From positions 2,908,677 to 2,972,676 of the forward strand of contig BCIO01000003.1 of the NCBI GenBank assembly GCA_001599975.1: a DNA stretch of 64,000 nt, in the 5' to 3' direction. Position numbers and translations under genes: made by a program. Shown one piece after another: positions 10,369 to 20,926 of this stretch. Every line of letters starts with the position of its first letter. The stretch's first letter is position 1. The notes beneath the pieces were generated by a model. It was not told the origin of the DNA. It saw only the letters and a list, made by a program, of their open reading frames with translations, and did not search any database. The stretch is from Cystobasidiopsis lactophilus. Its lineage: Eukaryota; Basidiomycota; Agaricostilbomycetes; Agaricostilbales; Chionosphaeraceae.

Positions 10369-12181
10369 TCAATCGGCCGAAAAAGTCGGTGTGGCTGCGA
10401 AGTCCCGAGCGAAGGCGAAGACCGAGCGGATGGCAGACAGAGGCGCAGGGTGGTTGATCTCTAGCTCGTTGTCCACCAGCTTGTCTTTGACCTGCTCCCC
10501 CCAATGAGACCGGACACGCCCAGACGAGGACGAGACCCACCGCATCGTCGAGCGCAGTCTGGACCAGAAACTTCAAATCGATAGGCACAAATATTTTGGG
10601 GACGATGGAGAGATGGAGGTCGTATGGCGGTTGTTTTAGCCTGTAGATCTTTGAGATTGGGTTCTTGAGATTGATGTAACCGAACTCACGAGATGAAGAC
10701 TTTCTCCTTTTGAAAGCCAGCAACAAATCGCATCCCGAACGAGCGCACCGACCCCAAGACCTCCAAAACCACCAATGCTCCAATGCCCAATGAGATCTGG
10801 CAGTCGGCCGAGACTTGCACCGGGTCCTCCACGCGGACCTCAAACTCCACCGCCCAATCAAACTGGTCCATGGGAATCTCTTGGATGTTGATCAGCCGCG
10901 GCACTCTCCCGGGGCACTGAATCCCAGTCAAAAGGTAGTCGAAGCCAAGGTCGCGCGACAGTGACGACCGGCCGTCGTTCAAAGTGCCCAGCAGCTGGCC
11001 CAGCAGCTCCGGCGAGCCCAGCAGGGCTTGGATAGACATGCGAAACAAGGGCTCGAAGAGGGATACGTGGACGCTTGGTCCAGAAAGGTAGTTGGCGCAG
11101 TGGGAAGCGGCGAAGAAGTTGTCCGAAAGCTTGTGAGGCTGAGATGCCAACGAGAGGGAGGCGAGAGCAGCCTCTGCCGCTTCGGTGGACGAGAAGACGA
11201 GAGAAAGAATGTTCGAGCCAGTTCCCCGGTCTTGAAGATTGAGTGAGGTGGGAAGGTGAGGGTCTTGAGACACGCGCAGCGTGTACAGGCTGTAAGAACA
11301 GCAAAGGTCGAGTCGAGAGGGGACGGCGATGGTGATGCGAGAGAAGTGGTAGGTGGCCCGAAGATTGACTTCGGCAGAGTGTAAGGTGGGAGAAGGGTCC
11401 GAACCACTGGCGGGAGGCGGCGTGGAGCCGAAGACTCTCTTGACTTTTGTCGAAGCTCGGGAAAGAGTGCCACCCAATGTCCTTTGCCTAGGTTGCTGCG
11501 AGCTGGTGGTCGTGGGAGTGGGAGGTGTAAAGCTATCCAGAGGAAGCGGCGTAGAGGGTGCAGATGACGGACCTGGCAGCGGGCCGTTGGCGACAGGCAC
11601 GGGGGCCGGGTTGGCTGCGACGGCCGCCAGAGCGGCGTCCAACGCATCCACGGAACCTACACCCATAGCTTCCCCCGTTGGAGTTGCAGGGACGGATTGA
11701 TGAAGAGGAGGAGGGGTAGGGCCGAACATGACCTGGCACTTGAAGTCCTCGACCTGCGTCCGCGCCACCTCTTCGAGAGCGAGTTGGAAAGCGCTCTCCT
11801 GCTCGCGCAGACGACAGAGTTCATGCCTATCTGCCCACACCCGAGACACCAGATAGAGTGGGCAGAGCCAGAAGGCGACGGCCGCCAAAACAAGCAAAAC
11901 ATAGCGGGTTGGGTTGTTGAAGATGAAGCGGAAGATGTAGTCGAAGACGAAGGGCAGGTGGGGAAGAAGACTACTGTCTGTGTGAGCTGCATACACGCAC
12001 AGGATGGGCATGATTGCCACTCAGCAACGCACAATTGCCAAAATCCAGCCAAGTGCCACACGATGCACCACACTGGCTCCTCCCCATCTTTCAGGGCGAT
12101 TTTTCGGAAGCAGAAGGGCAGGTGCGGTTTGCGGAGTTGATTGGCGTAGACGCCAGGGTCGAACACCGCCGGGCGATCCAT
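10369..12181 (-). CDS. Membrane-anchored protein with SMP-like C-terminal region (tentative lipid-transfer protein)
   Basis: Four exons (12181-12033, 11973-10690, 10640-10541, 10491-10369) give 551 residues; all junctions stay in frame. Residues about 75-95 form a helix (YVLLVLAAVAFWLCPLYLV). A Pro/Ser/Thr-rich linker of about 110 residues follows. The C-terminal 280 residues alternate short hydrophobic strands in an order that resembles SMP lipid-binding domains (as in Mmm1 or Nvj2): LLTGIQCPG..P, a VEFEVRVEDPVQVSADC strand pair, and PPYDLHLSIVPKIFVPIDLKF before the end. That likeness is weak and rests on pattern, not on a diagnostic motif. If right, it would sit at an ER contact site. It lies between the two tandem B genes, on the same strand. 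Confidence 0.5.
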
Positions 12182-12554
12182 GACGGCTGGTGGACGGGAA
12201 ACAACAGGTTGAAAGGCCCAGCAGGCGCGACAGCAAGCGGGACGTGAAGTTGGCAATGGTCTTCGCATTCGTTGCGCACAGCTACATCTCAAAAGACTAC
12301 TGATTATACCTACACATGATCCAGACAAAGCTGGTTCGCGGGGGAAGGTGAGAGACGCCAAAAACCTGACAGGCTGCGACCCACTCCCTCTTGAGAAGAT
12401 AGCGCTGGATGAGCTCTGGTGCCGTGATAGAAAGGTGGACGCTCACTGACCCTTGCACATAGCCGCAATCGCGCCCCTAGGCATCCATCCCATCCCCATC
12501 CTGCTTGTAATATCAGCGCACTGTTCGTCTGCCTTGCCAACGAAAAATCGGCCT

Positions 12555-13690
12555 ACAGCTACTCAGAAGGCGGGAGAATTGTCATCTCCTCGCCTAGCAT
12601 CATATCAAGCTGCCCAGCGTCCAACACCACGCCTTGCGACCGGGCGTCGTCGTCCAGGACAAAGCCGTCTTCGTCCGAGTCGGAGTCGAAGTCGAACAGC
12701 TGGGCTGACATAAGAGGAGAAGCGGGAGGAAGTGTTTCAGCTGAGGGGATTGACACCAATTGTCGACGGGGCGGCAGCGGATCCGCTTTCAAAAGTGGAA
12801 CGTAGGGCAGCCGATCTCGGCGGTGTCGGACGTGCTGTCGAACGCGAGCGGTCTCAGCGACGAGATCTCGAATTGTGAGCACGCAGCAGCCGACAAAGAG
12901 CGGAAGCCCCAAACGGCAACTCCAGGGGATTGGCGGGAAGCCGAAAGGTAGCGGTGCCAAATCGATGAGAAGTCCAAAGCTACTCGTTGCCGTCAATACC
13001 TGTACAGCAAACCAAAAGAGCGTAGGAACACTCACAAAGACAATCCCAAACAGACAGTGACCACAGCGGCCGTTCCCAAATCACCATAAACGGCCGTTAA
13101 AACCGCACGCCGACGATCCTTGGCGCCGCGGATGGTAGCAAGGCCCTTTTGAGCAGTATCGAAGACATGTAATGCCAGGCTGGCGGCGACGAACAAGGCC
13201 AGTCCTACGAGCAGTGTTAGGCCTGGGTTGATGGCAAGCACGGCGGCAAGCGCGCCGTTGGTCCCAATGGTCGGTTGATCCATGACGATAGGATACCGCT
13301 CTGGGTTGCTGCAACGCGACGTCGAGTGCGCTATAGCCTTGCTGGACGACGACGCCAGACCGTTGGAGTCGGTTTCATCACGTTGATCTTGCATTGGAGC
13401 TAAAGCTACTCTGGAGTCAGCGAAAGGCCNTCAAAGGAGGCCGAAGGCCACACACTCACACGCTTAAAGTTGAAGATTTTTGAGAGGTGGAAAAAGTAGC
13501 CAACGTGGTGAAAAGGGAACAAGAACGCAGCCGCCCGCAAAGCCACGGATTTTCACGAGCCCGACCGCCGCAACGGTCGACTATCGCAGGCGGTGATGGG
13601 TAGGAAACCACAAGCAGCGTCATTAAGTCACACTTGGGCGATAAAGGACCAGGCTTGAGGCAGACGAGCGATCACCCGAAGCGCATGAAA
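12555..13690. repeat. Tandem duplication block B, copy 2
   Basis: Matches 8505-9645. High identity runs from about 13220 to 13690 and then stops sharply just after the shared CGAAGCGCATGAAAA. The block holds the only ambiguous base of the window, an N at 13430, inside the near-identical part. Such a base often marks reads from two copies or two haplotypes that could not be separated. Confidence 0.9.
12559..13394 (-). CDS. Tandem membrane protein B2, paralogue of B1
   Basis: Exons 13394-13036 and 12982-12559, with a 53 nt intron at the same place as in B1, give 260 residues. The first 60 residues are almost identical to B1 (conserved ERYPIVMDQPTIGTNG). The rest differs more, including FDTAQKGLATIRG against FMTFRGDIATILG. 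The helices and the acidic tail FDFDSDSDEDGFVLDDD are kept, so both copies look functional. No known domain is seen. Confidence 0.65.
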
Positions 13691-14436
13691 AAGGCAACGC
13701 GGGAGCAGGTCCACATCATCGATCCCGATGATTTGCATGATATAATTGAACCGAGAGGCAGCAACAGGTTCGAAATGCTCATAAACAACAGATCCGGAAG
13801 GTTTGGGTGAGAAGGAGGTGCTGGGAGGGGAACAAGGCCGAGCCGAAGGGAGGGAGCTCGGAGCGAGAATCGGTGGCGAAAGTCGTGGTGCAGATATGAG
13901 GTTGAAGAGCATCGACTTGCATGATCTAGAACTATCGAACTTGATTACAAGTCCCGGGAACCATTGTGTCTAGCAGCTCGTCGCCACCAAAAGAAGACTG
14001 GACAATCCAGCCACCGACCAAGAGAGCCAGCGATTCAGCGCTGATGAAGTGACGTTGAGGATGGCAGCCGTAGATTGCACCATGATACTGGAAGAGGCAG
14101 ATATGCTTGATCTTGAAGGAGACTGCAAGGCTTCAGTCGCCACTCTAGAACTTGCCGACAGCGTGCTGGTCCCTGGGCTGCTAGTATTGGACAGGATGAA
14201 TGCGAAGCTGACGTGAGGTGCTCCATTAGACTCAAAACTGGTGCAGACAAGCCATGTTGAGCCCCTAGACGAGACCATCGGCCAATGGTTGGAGAGACTC
14301 CTGTTCTTCGATAATCAATTGAAGCTGAAATGCCGAAGAACGGTAGCGTACTGTACATATAGCTTGATAACACAACAGACCCAACAGCTCGCACCCCAGT
14401 CCGAATCGGGTCGTCCACTCTCAACAGCACTTCCGC
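13691..14436. other. Gap with a possible small GPI-type protein end on minus
   Basis: Mostly noncoding as far as I can see. On the minus strand 14278-13970 encodes a Ser/Thr-rich segment ending in a hydrophobic tail (WSVAGLSSLLLVATSC), which looks like a GPI-anchor signal. I found no convincing upstream exon or signal peptide, so it may be the end of a small secreted protein or a decayed gene. Confidence 0.25.
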
Positions 14437-15153
14437 CTACGCCGCCGCCACCGGCATTTGTGGAAAGTACCCCTCGGAGCCGAACTCCCAGCAAAGATCC
14501 AAAGGCGAGCCAGAGTTCGAGTACAGGGGAGTGTAGACGAAGAACTCGCCGCTGGAGTCGACGGAGGAAAGCGAGTCCGAAGAAGGGGACGAGGTCGTGC
14601 AAGAGGCCGCCACGCTGAGGCATTGGTGGTCTTGGTGCATCAGCTCTTGAATGGTATAGAGATGCTTTTGAAAGTCGCGGGCCGACTTGATGGCTAGATG
14701 GATGAAGCAGCCAAGGATAGCAGGGACGACCACGAGAGAGCCGACCTGGAGTGGCAATCGAAATAGGGACTGGGAGTCGGCCAGCCATAGCGGAAGCTCC
14801 ACGCCAAAGATTGAAATGGCATCCGGGACGGGCGCCCACTCAGCGCTTTGTCCGGCGACTTGAGGTCAGCGATGCGGTAAGCTCAAGGCAGCGCCGGCAA
14901 CTCACCTGTACGCCCAAACGGAAGCCGCGAGATAGACCGCATACCCCCAAGTGAGACCGAGAAAGACCAAGATACTGGCCTGGTCGTCTCGGTGGACGCC
15001 CGAGCTCTTGTCCATGGAATTGGCCAGCCGGCGCCCGACGACGGCGGCCACTTCCCCAGCAGTGACGAACCAGAGCAGGCTCTCAATAGCCACGAGGAGA
15101 ATGGTGTGGTTGGGGACGTTGGTGTACATGTTTGGACGAGCAACGGTTTGCAA
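14437..15153 (-). CDS. Small multi-span membrane protein, unknown function
   Basis: Exons 15153-14906 and 14845-14437 with a 60 nt intron give about 218 residues; a second in-frame ATG at 15129 is an equally likely start. Helices lie near TILLVAIESLLWFVTAGEVAAVV, ILVFLGLTWGYAVYLAAS and GSLVVVPAILGCFIHLAI. The tail is Ser-rich (SSPSSDSLSSVDSSGEFFVY) and may be phosphorylated. I see no similarity to a known family. It is the last of the minus-strand run of accessory membrane-protein genes. Confidence 0.5.
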
Positions 15154-15807
15154 GCAAGGCTGTTGCCACCCAGCTTGTTAGAATCCGATGTCTAGAGATG
15201 GAAGGGCCTCGGGGCAATTACCGAGAACACGATGGTAAATCTTCTGAACAATCTTCAAAAGAGAAGGTGGAGGAACAAGAGCAAGAGTCAAAGGCGGTTG
15301 AAGGAAACGGCTGAGACCGTTGGAAAGCGAAGGACCTTTCACGAGCTTGACTAAGACCGGCACAGTCCAGAGTGCTGGTATTCTGCTCGAAGTCTCAGAT
15401 CTTTGGTGCACGTAGGTCGAAACTGTGCAGCGGAGCAAAGCAAGGGCATTTCTCGGGGACGCAACCAAGCGCTTAAGACGCGTTGGCCGCCCTTACTTCA
15501 TTCTAATTGAGAGCGGACATTTATTCTGAGACAACAACAATGATGAGGACAAGAGAAAGAGAGGCCAAACGGGCAGCAATCGTCTCGAGACTTTATAAGG
15601 CGGACCAAATCAATCAGGAGAGCAAGGGCAAGTTCAGTGGCAAATTGGCCTCTTTGTACGACTCGCTATCAATCTCAGTGCTGTAATTGGTCACGATGAT
15701 CGCTGTCCAGGATGAACCCTGAGGTGAGGGGTCGGAGCAAGCGATAACGTGATGCAGCCGGCGAACTCGAGCTGACTTGGGAGGCGACTCTTGGAGGCGA
15801 GCGAGCG
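15154..15807. other. Divergent intergenic region
   Basis: 654 bp between the small membrane-protein gene and RMD5, which point away from each other. It should hold both promoters. No coding signal or repeat stands out. Confidence 0.4.
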
Positions 15808-17417
15808 ATGGAGGCCTTGCAAGCCGACCTCAACAAGGTCGCCTCCAAAGCCAAGTCTCTAGGCAAATCCCAAGAAGCCCAGCTGGACCAGCTGCTCGCC
15901 ACGCTCACCCAGGCCCGCGACTCTGGCGATGTCAAGGCCATCCAAGCCGCCCTCGCCAAAGCGACGAGCTCGGTGCAGGATGCGACCAAAGACTATTACA
16001 CTCAGCTGAACAAGTTTGGCAAAGCGGTCGACAAGGTGCGCCAGCCCTGCCCTAGCCCTAGGATTGAACTGAGGCTCTGGAGGCTTGGGTTGCTCACAGA
16101 GATTTGCGGCCGACATCAAGCCATTGCTGCCTGCTGCCCCGGCGAACAGCACCGACCCCTTTGCGCATCTCTACTTTGCAGACCCAGCCGCCCAGACGCT
16201 CATCGACAAGGCTGTGGCTGACTACTTGGTCCGAGATGGCCAGGTCGACTTGGCCCGCTCTTACGTGGAGGTGCGGCGCTCTTGAATTTACCTGCTGACA
16301 TACTCTTGTGTCTGATGACTTTTTGATCTTCGTACAGGAGGCCGGCATTGACTTCCCGGCCAAGACGCTGGAGCAGTTTCAAGAGATGCACCGAATCGTG
16401 GCAGACCTCCAGGCTGGCAAGCTGGACTCAGCAATCAGGTGGGCAGTGACTTCGCATCTCAGCCATCTGTTTGGCTTATATGAGCGGAGCTGACACAGAT
16501 GGGCCGGCGCACACCGCGATTTTTTGGGCACCATCTCCTTTCCGCTCGAATTCCACCTGCACCGCTCTCGCTTTGTCTCCCTCTTGACCTCTGACACCAT
16601 CCCACTACCACCTTCCACCGATTTTCCACACCCAGAGCCGCTCCCTGGCCCGTCCGTACCGTCCACCGCGCTCAAAGGGCCGGCTCTCGCCATCGCTTAC
16701 GGCCGCACGCACGTCAGCCCCTTCTTCGAATCCCACTCGCTCGAGATCTCCCGCTTGTTCGCTGCGGTTTTGTTCATGCCGCTGGACAAGCTGATGGCCA
16801 CCACTTACGCCGATGTCTTCCTGCCTTATCCAACCTCCTCGACCGCTGGCGCGACATCGAGCCGTTTGACGCCCGACCCGACTAGAATGCACGGCGAGCA
16901 CCTCATCCCGCTCTTCACGGCCGCCTACTGCAGCTTCAACCACCTGCCGAAAGAGGCCGGCCTGAAAGTGATCACCGACTGGGGCGGAGGGGGCGCCCTC
17001 TCCAAGCTGGCCAAGTGCATCGCCGTCTCCAACGCCAAGAAGACAGAGTGGTCCTCCACCACCGAGCTGCCCATCGAGCTCCTCCCCCCGCTGCTCGACT
17101 ACCGCTTCCACTCGGTCTTCAGCTGCCCCGTCTCCAAGGAGCACGCGCCCTGCGACGAGGCGGCCACGGGCGATGGCGTCGGAGCCGAAAGCGCCGAGGA
17201 GGCTGGCAATTGGCCAGTCATGCTGCCGTGCGGGCACGTCATCGCCAAGGACACGCTCAACAAGCTGGCCAAAGGCGGACAGTGAGTTGATCTCATTCTC
17301 CATCAGAGATTTTGGACTCTGGGCAAAGTGTGACTGATCGGCCACAGGCGCAACGTCAAGTGTCCGTACTGCCCGGCTCAGTTTACGAGCTCCAGCACGC
17401 TGCGGGTCTACTTTTAG
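15808..17417 (+). CDS. RMD5: GID/CTLH E3 ubiquitin ligase subunit Rmd5 (Gid2)
   Basis: Five exons (15808-16035, 16100-16270, 16338-16438, 16499-17281, 17348-17417) give 450 residues, a usual length for Rmd5. The family is a RING-like subunit of the GID (CTLH) complex, which in yeast marks gluconeogenic enzymes for destruction when glucose returns. Seen here: a helical N-terminus, a LisH-type segment (LIDKAVADYLVRDGQVDLA), a CTLH segment (FQEMHRIVADLQAGKLDSAIRWA), and a C-terminal degenerate RING: CPVS, then MLPCGHVIAKDTL, then KCPYCP. The first metal pair has Cys followed by Ser, as is typical of Rmd5. A Pro/Ser-rich insert lies near residue 190. The ATG at 15808 starts directly before the conserved helical region. 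Confidence 0.9.
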
Positions 17418-17939
17418 AGCACTGTCGTCGAATCGCAAGGCCGAATCACCTTCGGCCACTATGGTGCTCAGAGAAGCCGATGGTGTGGTGCTGTTGACTT
17501 CAAGTCCAACTCAGACTTCTCTAATAATGTTTGCACACAGGCTTGTTGGCACTTTGAGAACGCTGACCACACCGCTTTTCTGGAGCCTTGCCAATCTCCT
17601 CGCCCTTCAACGCATCTGATCCTACCACCTTCACTCTGTCCCACTGGCCAGTCGCTGGGCCGACCGAGTGCCCATGTCTCTCCGACGAGGACGATCGACA
17701 TCACCATCGATTCCTCACCACCGCTGGCCTTGTACTCTCCCCCCTTAACCCCATACGCTCTTGTACCATCACATAACGAATGATCTAGACTAGTCTGACG
17801 ACAGCGAACCACTTTTGTTGTTGACAAAGTCCCGTGCACGGGCGGCCCAAACTGGCGCTCGCACTCTCTTCCCGGTCCAACCAGCAATTTCCCTTTGCTG
17901 GCTTCTTGGCCCTCCCAAAAACACCAACCAAGGCCAGCC
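17418..17939. other. Intergenic gap
   Basis: 522 bp between two + strand genes. It should hold the RMD5 3' end and the promoter of the RING gene. Pyrimidine-rich tracts occur near 17720-17760; I see no gene. Confidence 0.4.
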
Positions 17940-20858
17940 ATGGCCAAAAAACGCGCTCTCACGCCCGACGAAGGCGCAGCGGTCGACGCAGGCAGCGCAA
18001 AGAGGGTCAAAGTGGAAGACGACGGCCTGTCGAGCGCCACGCTGCAAGACGAGGAGGAGATGGCCGTGTCCACAGCGACCACTGAGCCGCCCGCCTCGGC
18101 CAAGCAGCGCAAACGCACCAAAGGCAAGGGCAAGGCGAACGGATGGGCGCCCGGCGCCGTTGCTGGCTCTGACACCGCGGCCGCCCCCGCTGTGGCTGCG
18201 CCCGCCGCCCCAGCCGCCGCCCAGGAGGACACCGACGACGTGGCTGCCCTCAAGCAAAAGCTGGCCCAGCTCACGAACGAGCTCAGCTTCAAAGAGCAGG
18301 TGAGTCACTGGCTTCGGTTTGGGGCTGGGGCGATAAACTTTGGAAGCTGACTTTGGGGTCTCCGCAGCTCATCACCACCCAGCGCGAGCTCATCACCACC
18401 GTCCAAGGCGCCGTCAACTGCCACATCTGCATGGAGTCGTTCCGGGATCCCATGACGCTCCAGTGCGGCCACAGCTTTTGCCGGCGCTGCATCTTCGACT
18501 GCTTCCACCAAGGCAACGTGCTCGCCGACTCCGAAGACACCGACTTTGACGACGACGAGGATGACTTCTCGGACGAGGACGACGTCATGGGCGGCGCCGT
18601 CAACCGACTGAGAGAGGTCCTCCCACCGGGCTTGGTGGCGGACATCATCCGACACGAGCGAGAGGCGCACGGCGACGCAGGTCGCAGACACCACGGCGAA
18701 GACTCGGAAGACGACTCTGATTCGGACTCGGACACCGACTCAGAAACCGACGTCGAAGTTGTCCGCCCGCTGTTTGGCAACGCTCGCCCTCACAACCCCA
18801 ACGCCCGCCTGACCAAGAAGCTCTTCTGCCCTGACTGCCGTGCCCCGGTTCTCGAGCCACCTTTCAAGGTGTTTGGCCTGCACGAGGTCACCGAGCACAT
18901 CAAGCTGCAAGAAGTTGCTGGCGGCTTCCTTTACGACGGCGGCTCGGGAAGCCAACGGTCGCCCACTCCTCCCCTCGTCCCAGTCAAGACAGAAGATGCT
19001 CCGGGCGCACCCATCGATCCCAACCCACCACCTCCAGAAGCTGGTCCATCCAAGCCAGTGATGGATCCGAAGGACGCCACTTGGGGCGGCCTGTTTCCGT
19101 CTGGCCGAGGCAGGCCCAAGCCAGATCATACCTTCCACCGCCCTCTAGCCAGAGCCATGATGGACGTCGAGGACGGCGTGCTGCGGTGCATCCACTGCAA
19201 CTGGGAGATCGAAGACGGCAGATGCGAGCATTGGTGGGCTTTGACATTCTTGGATGATATCATCAAGGAAGAGGACTGACTCTCTATTCCCAGCGACCTT
19301 GACTACGACGAGAACGGCATCCCCCTAGGCGAGCCAGCCTTCCCGCCAGTCCCGCGTTTTGTGGTTCACCGTGGCGTTCATGTACCCCTTGGCCATCCCG
19401 AGGACGACATTTCTGAAGACGAAGAGGAGGAAGAGACCGACGAGGAGGAGCAGCGCCTTCGCGATTCCTTCATCAACGATGGCGACCCGAGCATGTCATT
19501 TGACGATGACGACGCAGAGTCTGGCCTTGGCTCCGAGTTCGAAGTGCCTCCAGATCCCGATACTTCCGAGCCACCGCGGCACAGAAAGTTGATCAGGAAG
19601 CAGGTCCTCGTGCAGGACCCGTCCAGCCCGCAGGCCGAATCTGACTCCGAGGAGGAGGAGGAGGAAGACGAAGAAGACGAAGAGGAGGAGGAGGAGGACC
19701 GCCAGCCTGAGAAGAAGAAGAAGCGAGTGCTCGTCATTGAGGACAGCTCAGATGTGGAGGCAGGGCCCGCGCCACTGCCTGCACTCGATTCCTCGCCCGG
19801 CGCTGGTCCCGCGGATGCCGATTCTTCCCGTGCTTCCAGCGACCTCTCTTCGGCCACGGCGAGTGATGAAGAAGGCGAGAGTGGAGAGGAGGGTGAAGAC
19901 GAGAGCCAGGCTGGGGACGAGGACGACCAGGACGAAGAGGAAGAGGATGTGGAAGTGCCCATTGCCCAACTGAAAGTCAAGGGGAGCGTGCGCAAGCTGG
20001 TCAGTTCGGGGCTCTTTCTTTTGGCGGCCACTGGCTTAACTCTGTCTATCCCAGGTCCGAAAGCAGGCCGCTAGATATCTCGACGACTCCGCGGAGCTTG
20101 CCGAAGACGACGAGGAGAGCGCCGACGAGGAGATCTCACCACCGCGCGCCACCACCTCCAAATACTTTGTTCCCGATCCGAAGATGGCTTCGCTTTTCCT
20201 CAACAAACTCGGCAGCATGCGGCAGGACACAGACGATGAGGAGGCGCCAGTGGTGAACGGCTACTCTGACCAAGAGTCTGAAGAGGAGGAGAGCGACGCC
20301 GAAAGTGCCGAAGAGCTCGGTGCAGATCGCATCCAAGAGATTGCGTCCGACGAAGAGGAGGAGGAGGACGAGTCCTCAGCGGCTGGAGTGGCGCCGGAAG
20401 AGGACGACAGCGCCGAGTCCAATCCGAGCGACGAAAGCTCTCCTTCGGACGACGAGCCCCCATCCCCACCACCGCAAGTCATCAAGGGCAAGGGCAAAGG
20501 CAAGAGGCTTCCCGTGTCCGACGAAGAAGACGAAGACAGCGAGGCAGCTCAGATGAAGTCCTTCAAGCGCCGAGATGTCAAGAAACCCCTGCCTCGAATC
20601 ACCTCCATCCCCAAAACCAATGGCAGCAACCATGTTGCGCCCGGCGCGAGCACCTCTACCGCCCGCGTCAATGGCAAAAAACCTGTGGTGATCAGCATCG
20701 GAAGCAGCTCTCCCGTCAAGGCCTCCGCCAAGGCGAAGAGCCGGAGAACTCCTTCGGACGACAGCGAAGAGGAAGAGGATGGGGAAGAGGACGAGTCTTC
20801 GAGCTCTCCGCCTCCAGTCGCAAAGAAGCAAAAGTCGGGGAGATCCCAACGTCTGTGA
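17940..20858 (+). CDS. RING-finger protein with long acidic disordered tail (putative E3 ubiquitin ligase)
   Basis: Four exons (17940-18299, 18368-19233, 19294-19999, 20055-20858) give 911 residues. Residues about 90-120 form a short coiled coil. The RING starts CHICMESFRDPMTLQCGHSFCRRC. Its last Cys pair (CPDC) comes only about 115 residues later, after an Asp/Glu/Ser-rich insertion. A second metal-binding module follows, C-IHC-NWEIEDGR-CEHC, whose last Cys is created at the splice junction. The last 500 residues are dominated by runs of Asp, Glu and Ser with KKKKRVLVIEDSS and other basic islands, resembling nuclear chromatin or histone-chaperone tails. Likely nuclear; ligase activity is inferred from the RING only. 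I do not recognise a specific named orthologue. Confidence 0.75.
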
Positions 20859-20926
20859 AGTGTGGCACTATTGGTCGTCGTTTGAAGAGCAGTTTTAATA
20901 CACTTTGACTATACAAGAGCCTCTCC

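Noticed and set aside
15178-15468. 96-codon minus-strand frame upstream of the small membrane-protein gene
   Set aside because: No helix, domain or splice link to the neighbour; probably promoter sequence.
16605-17459. 284-codon minus-strand frame over RMD5
   Set aside because: The + strand encodes a complete Rmd5 with its RING; the antisense frame has no recognisable content.
19378-20031. Long Ser-rich minus-strand frame opposite the RING gene
   Set aside because: It is the antisense of GAG/GAC/GAA repeats that encode the acidic tail; no start context, introns or domain.
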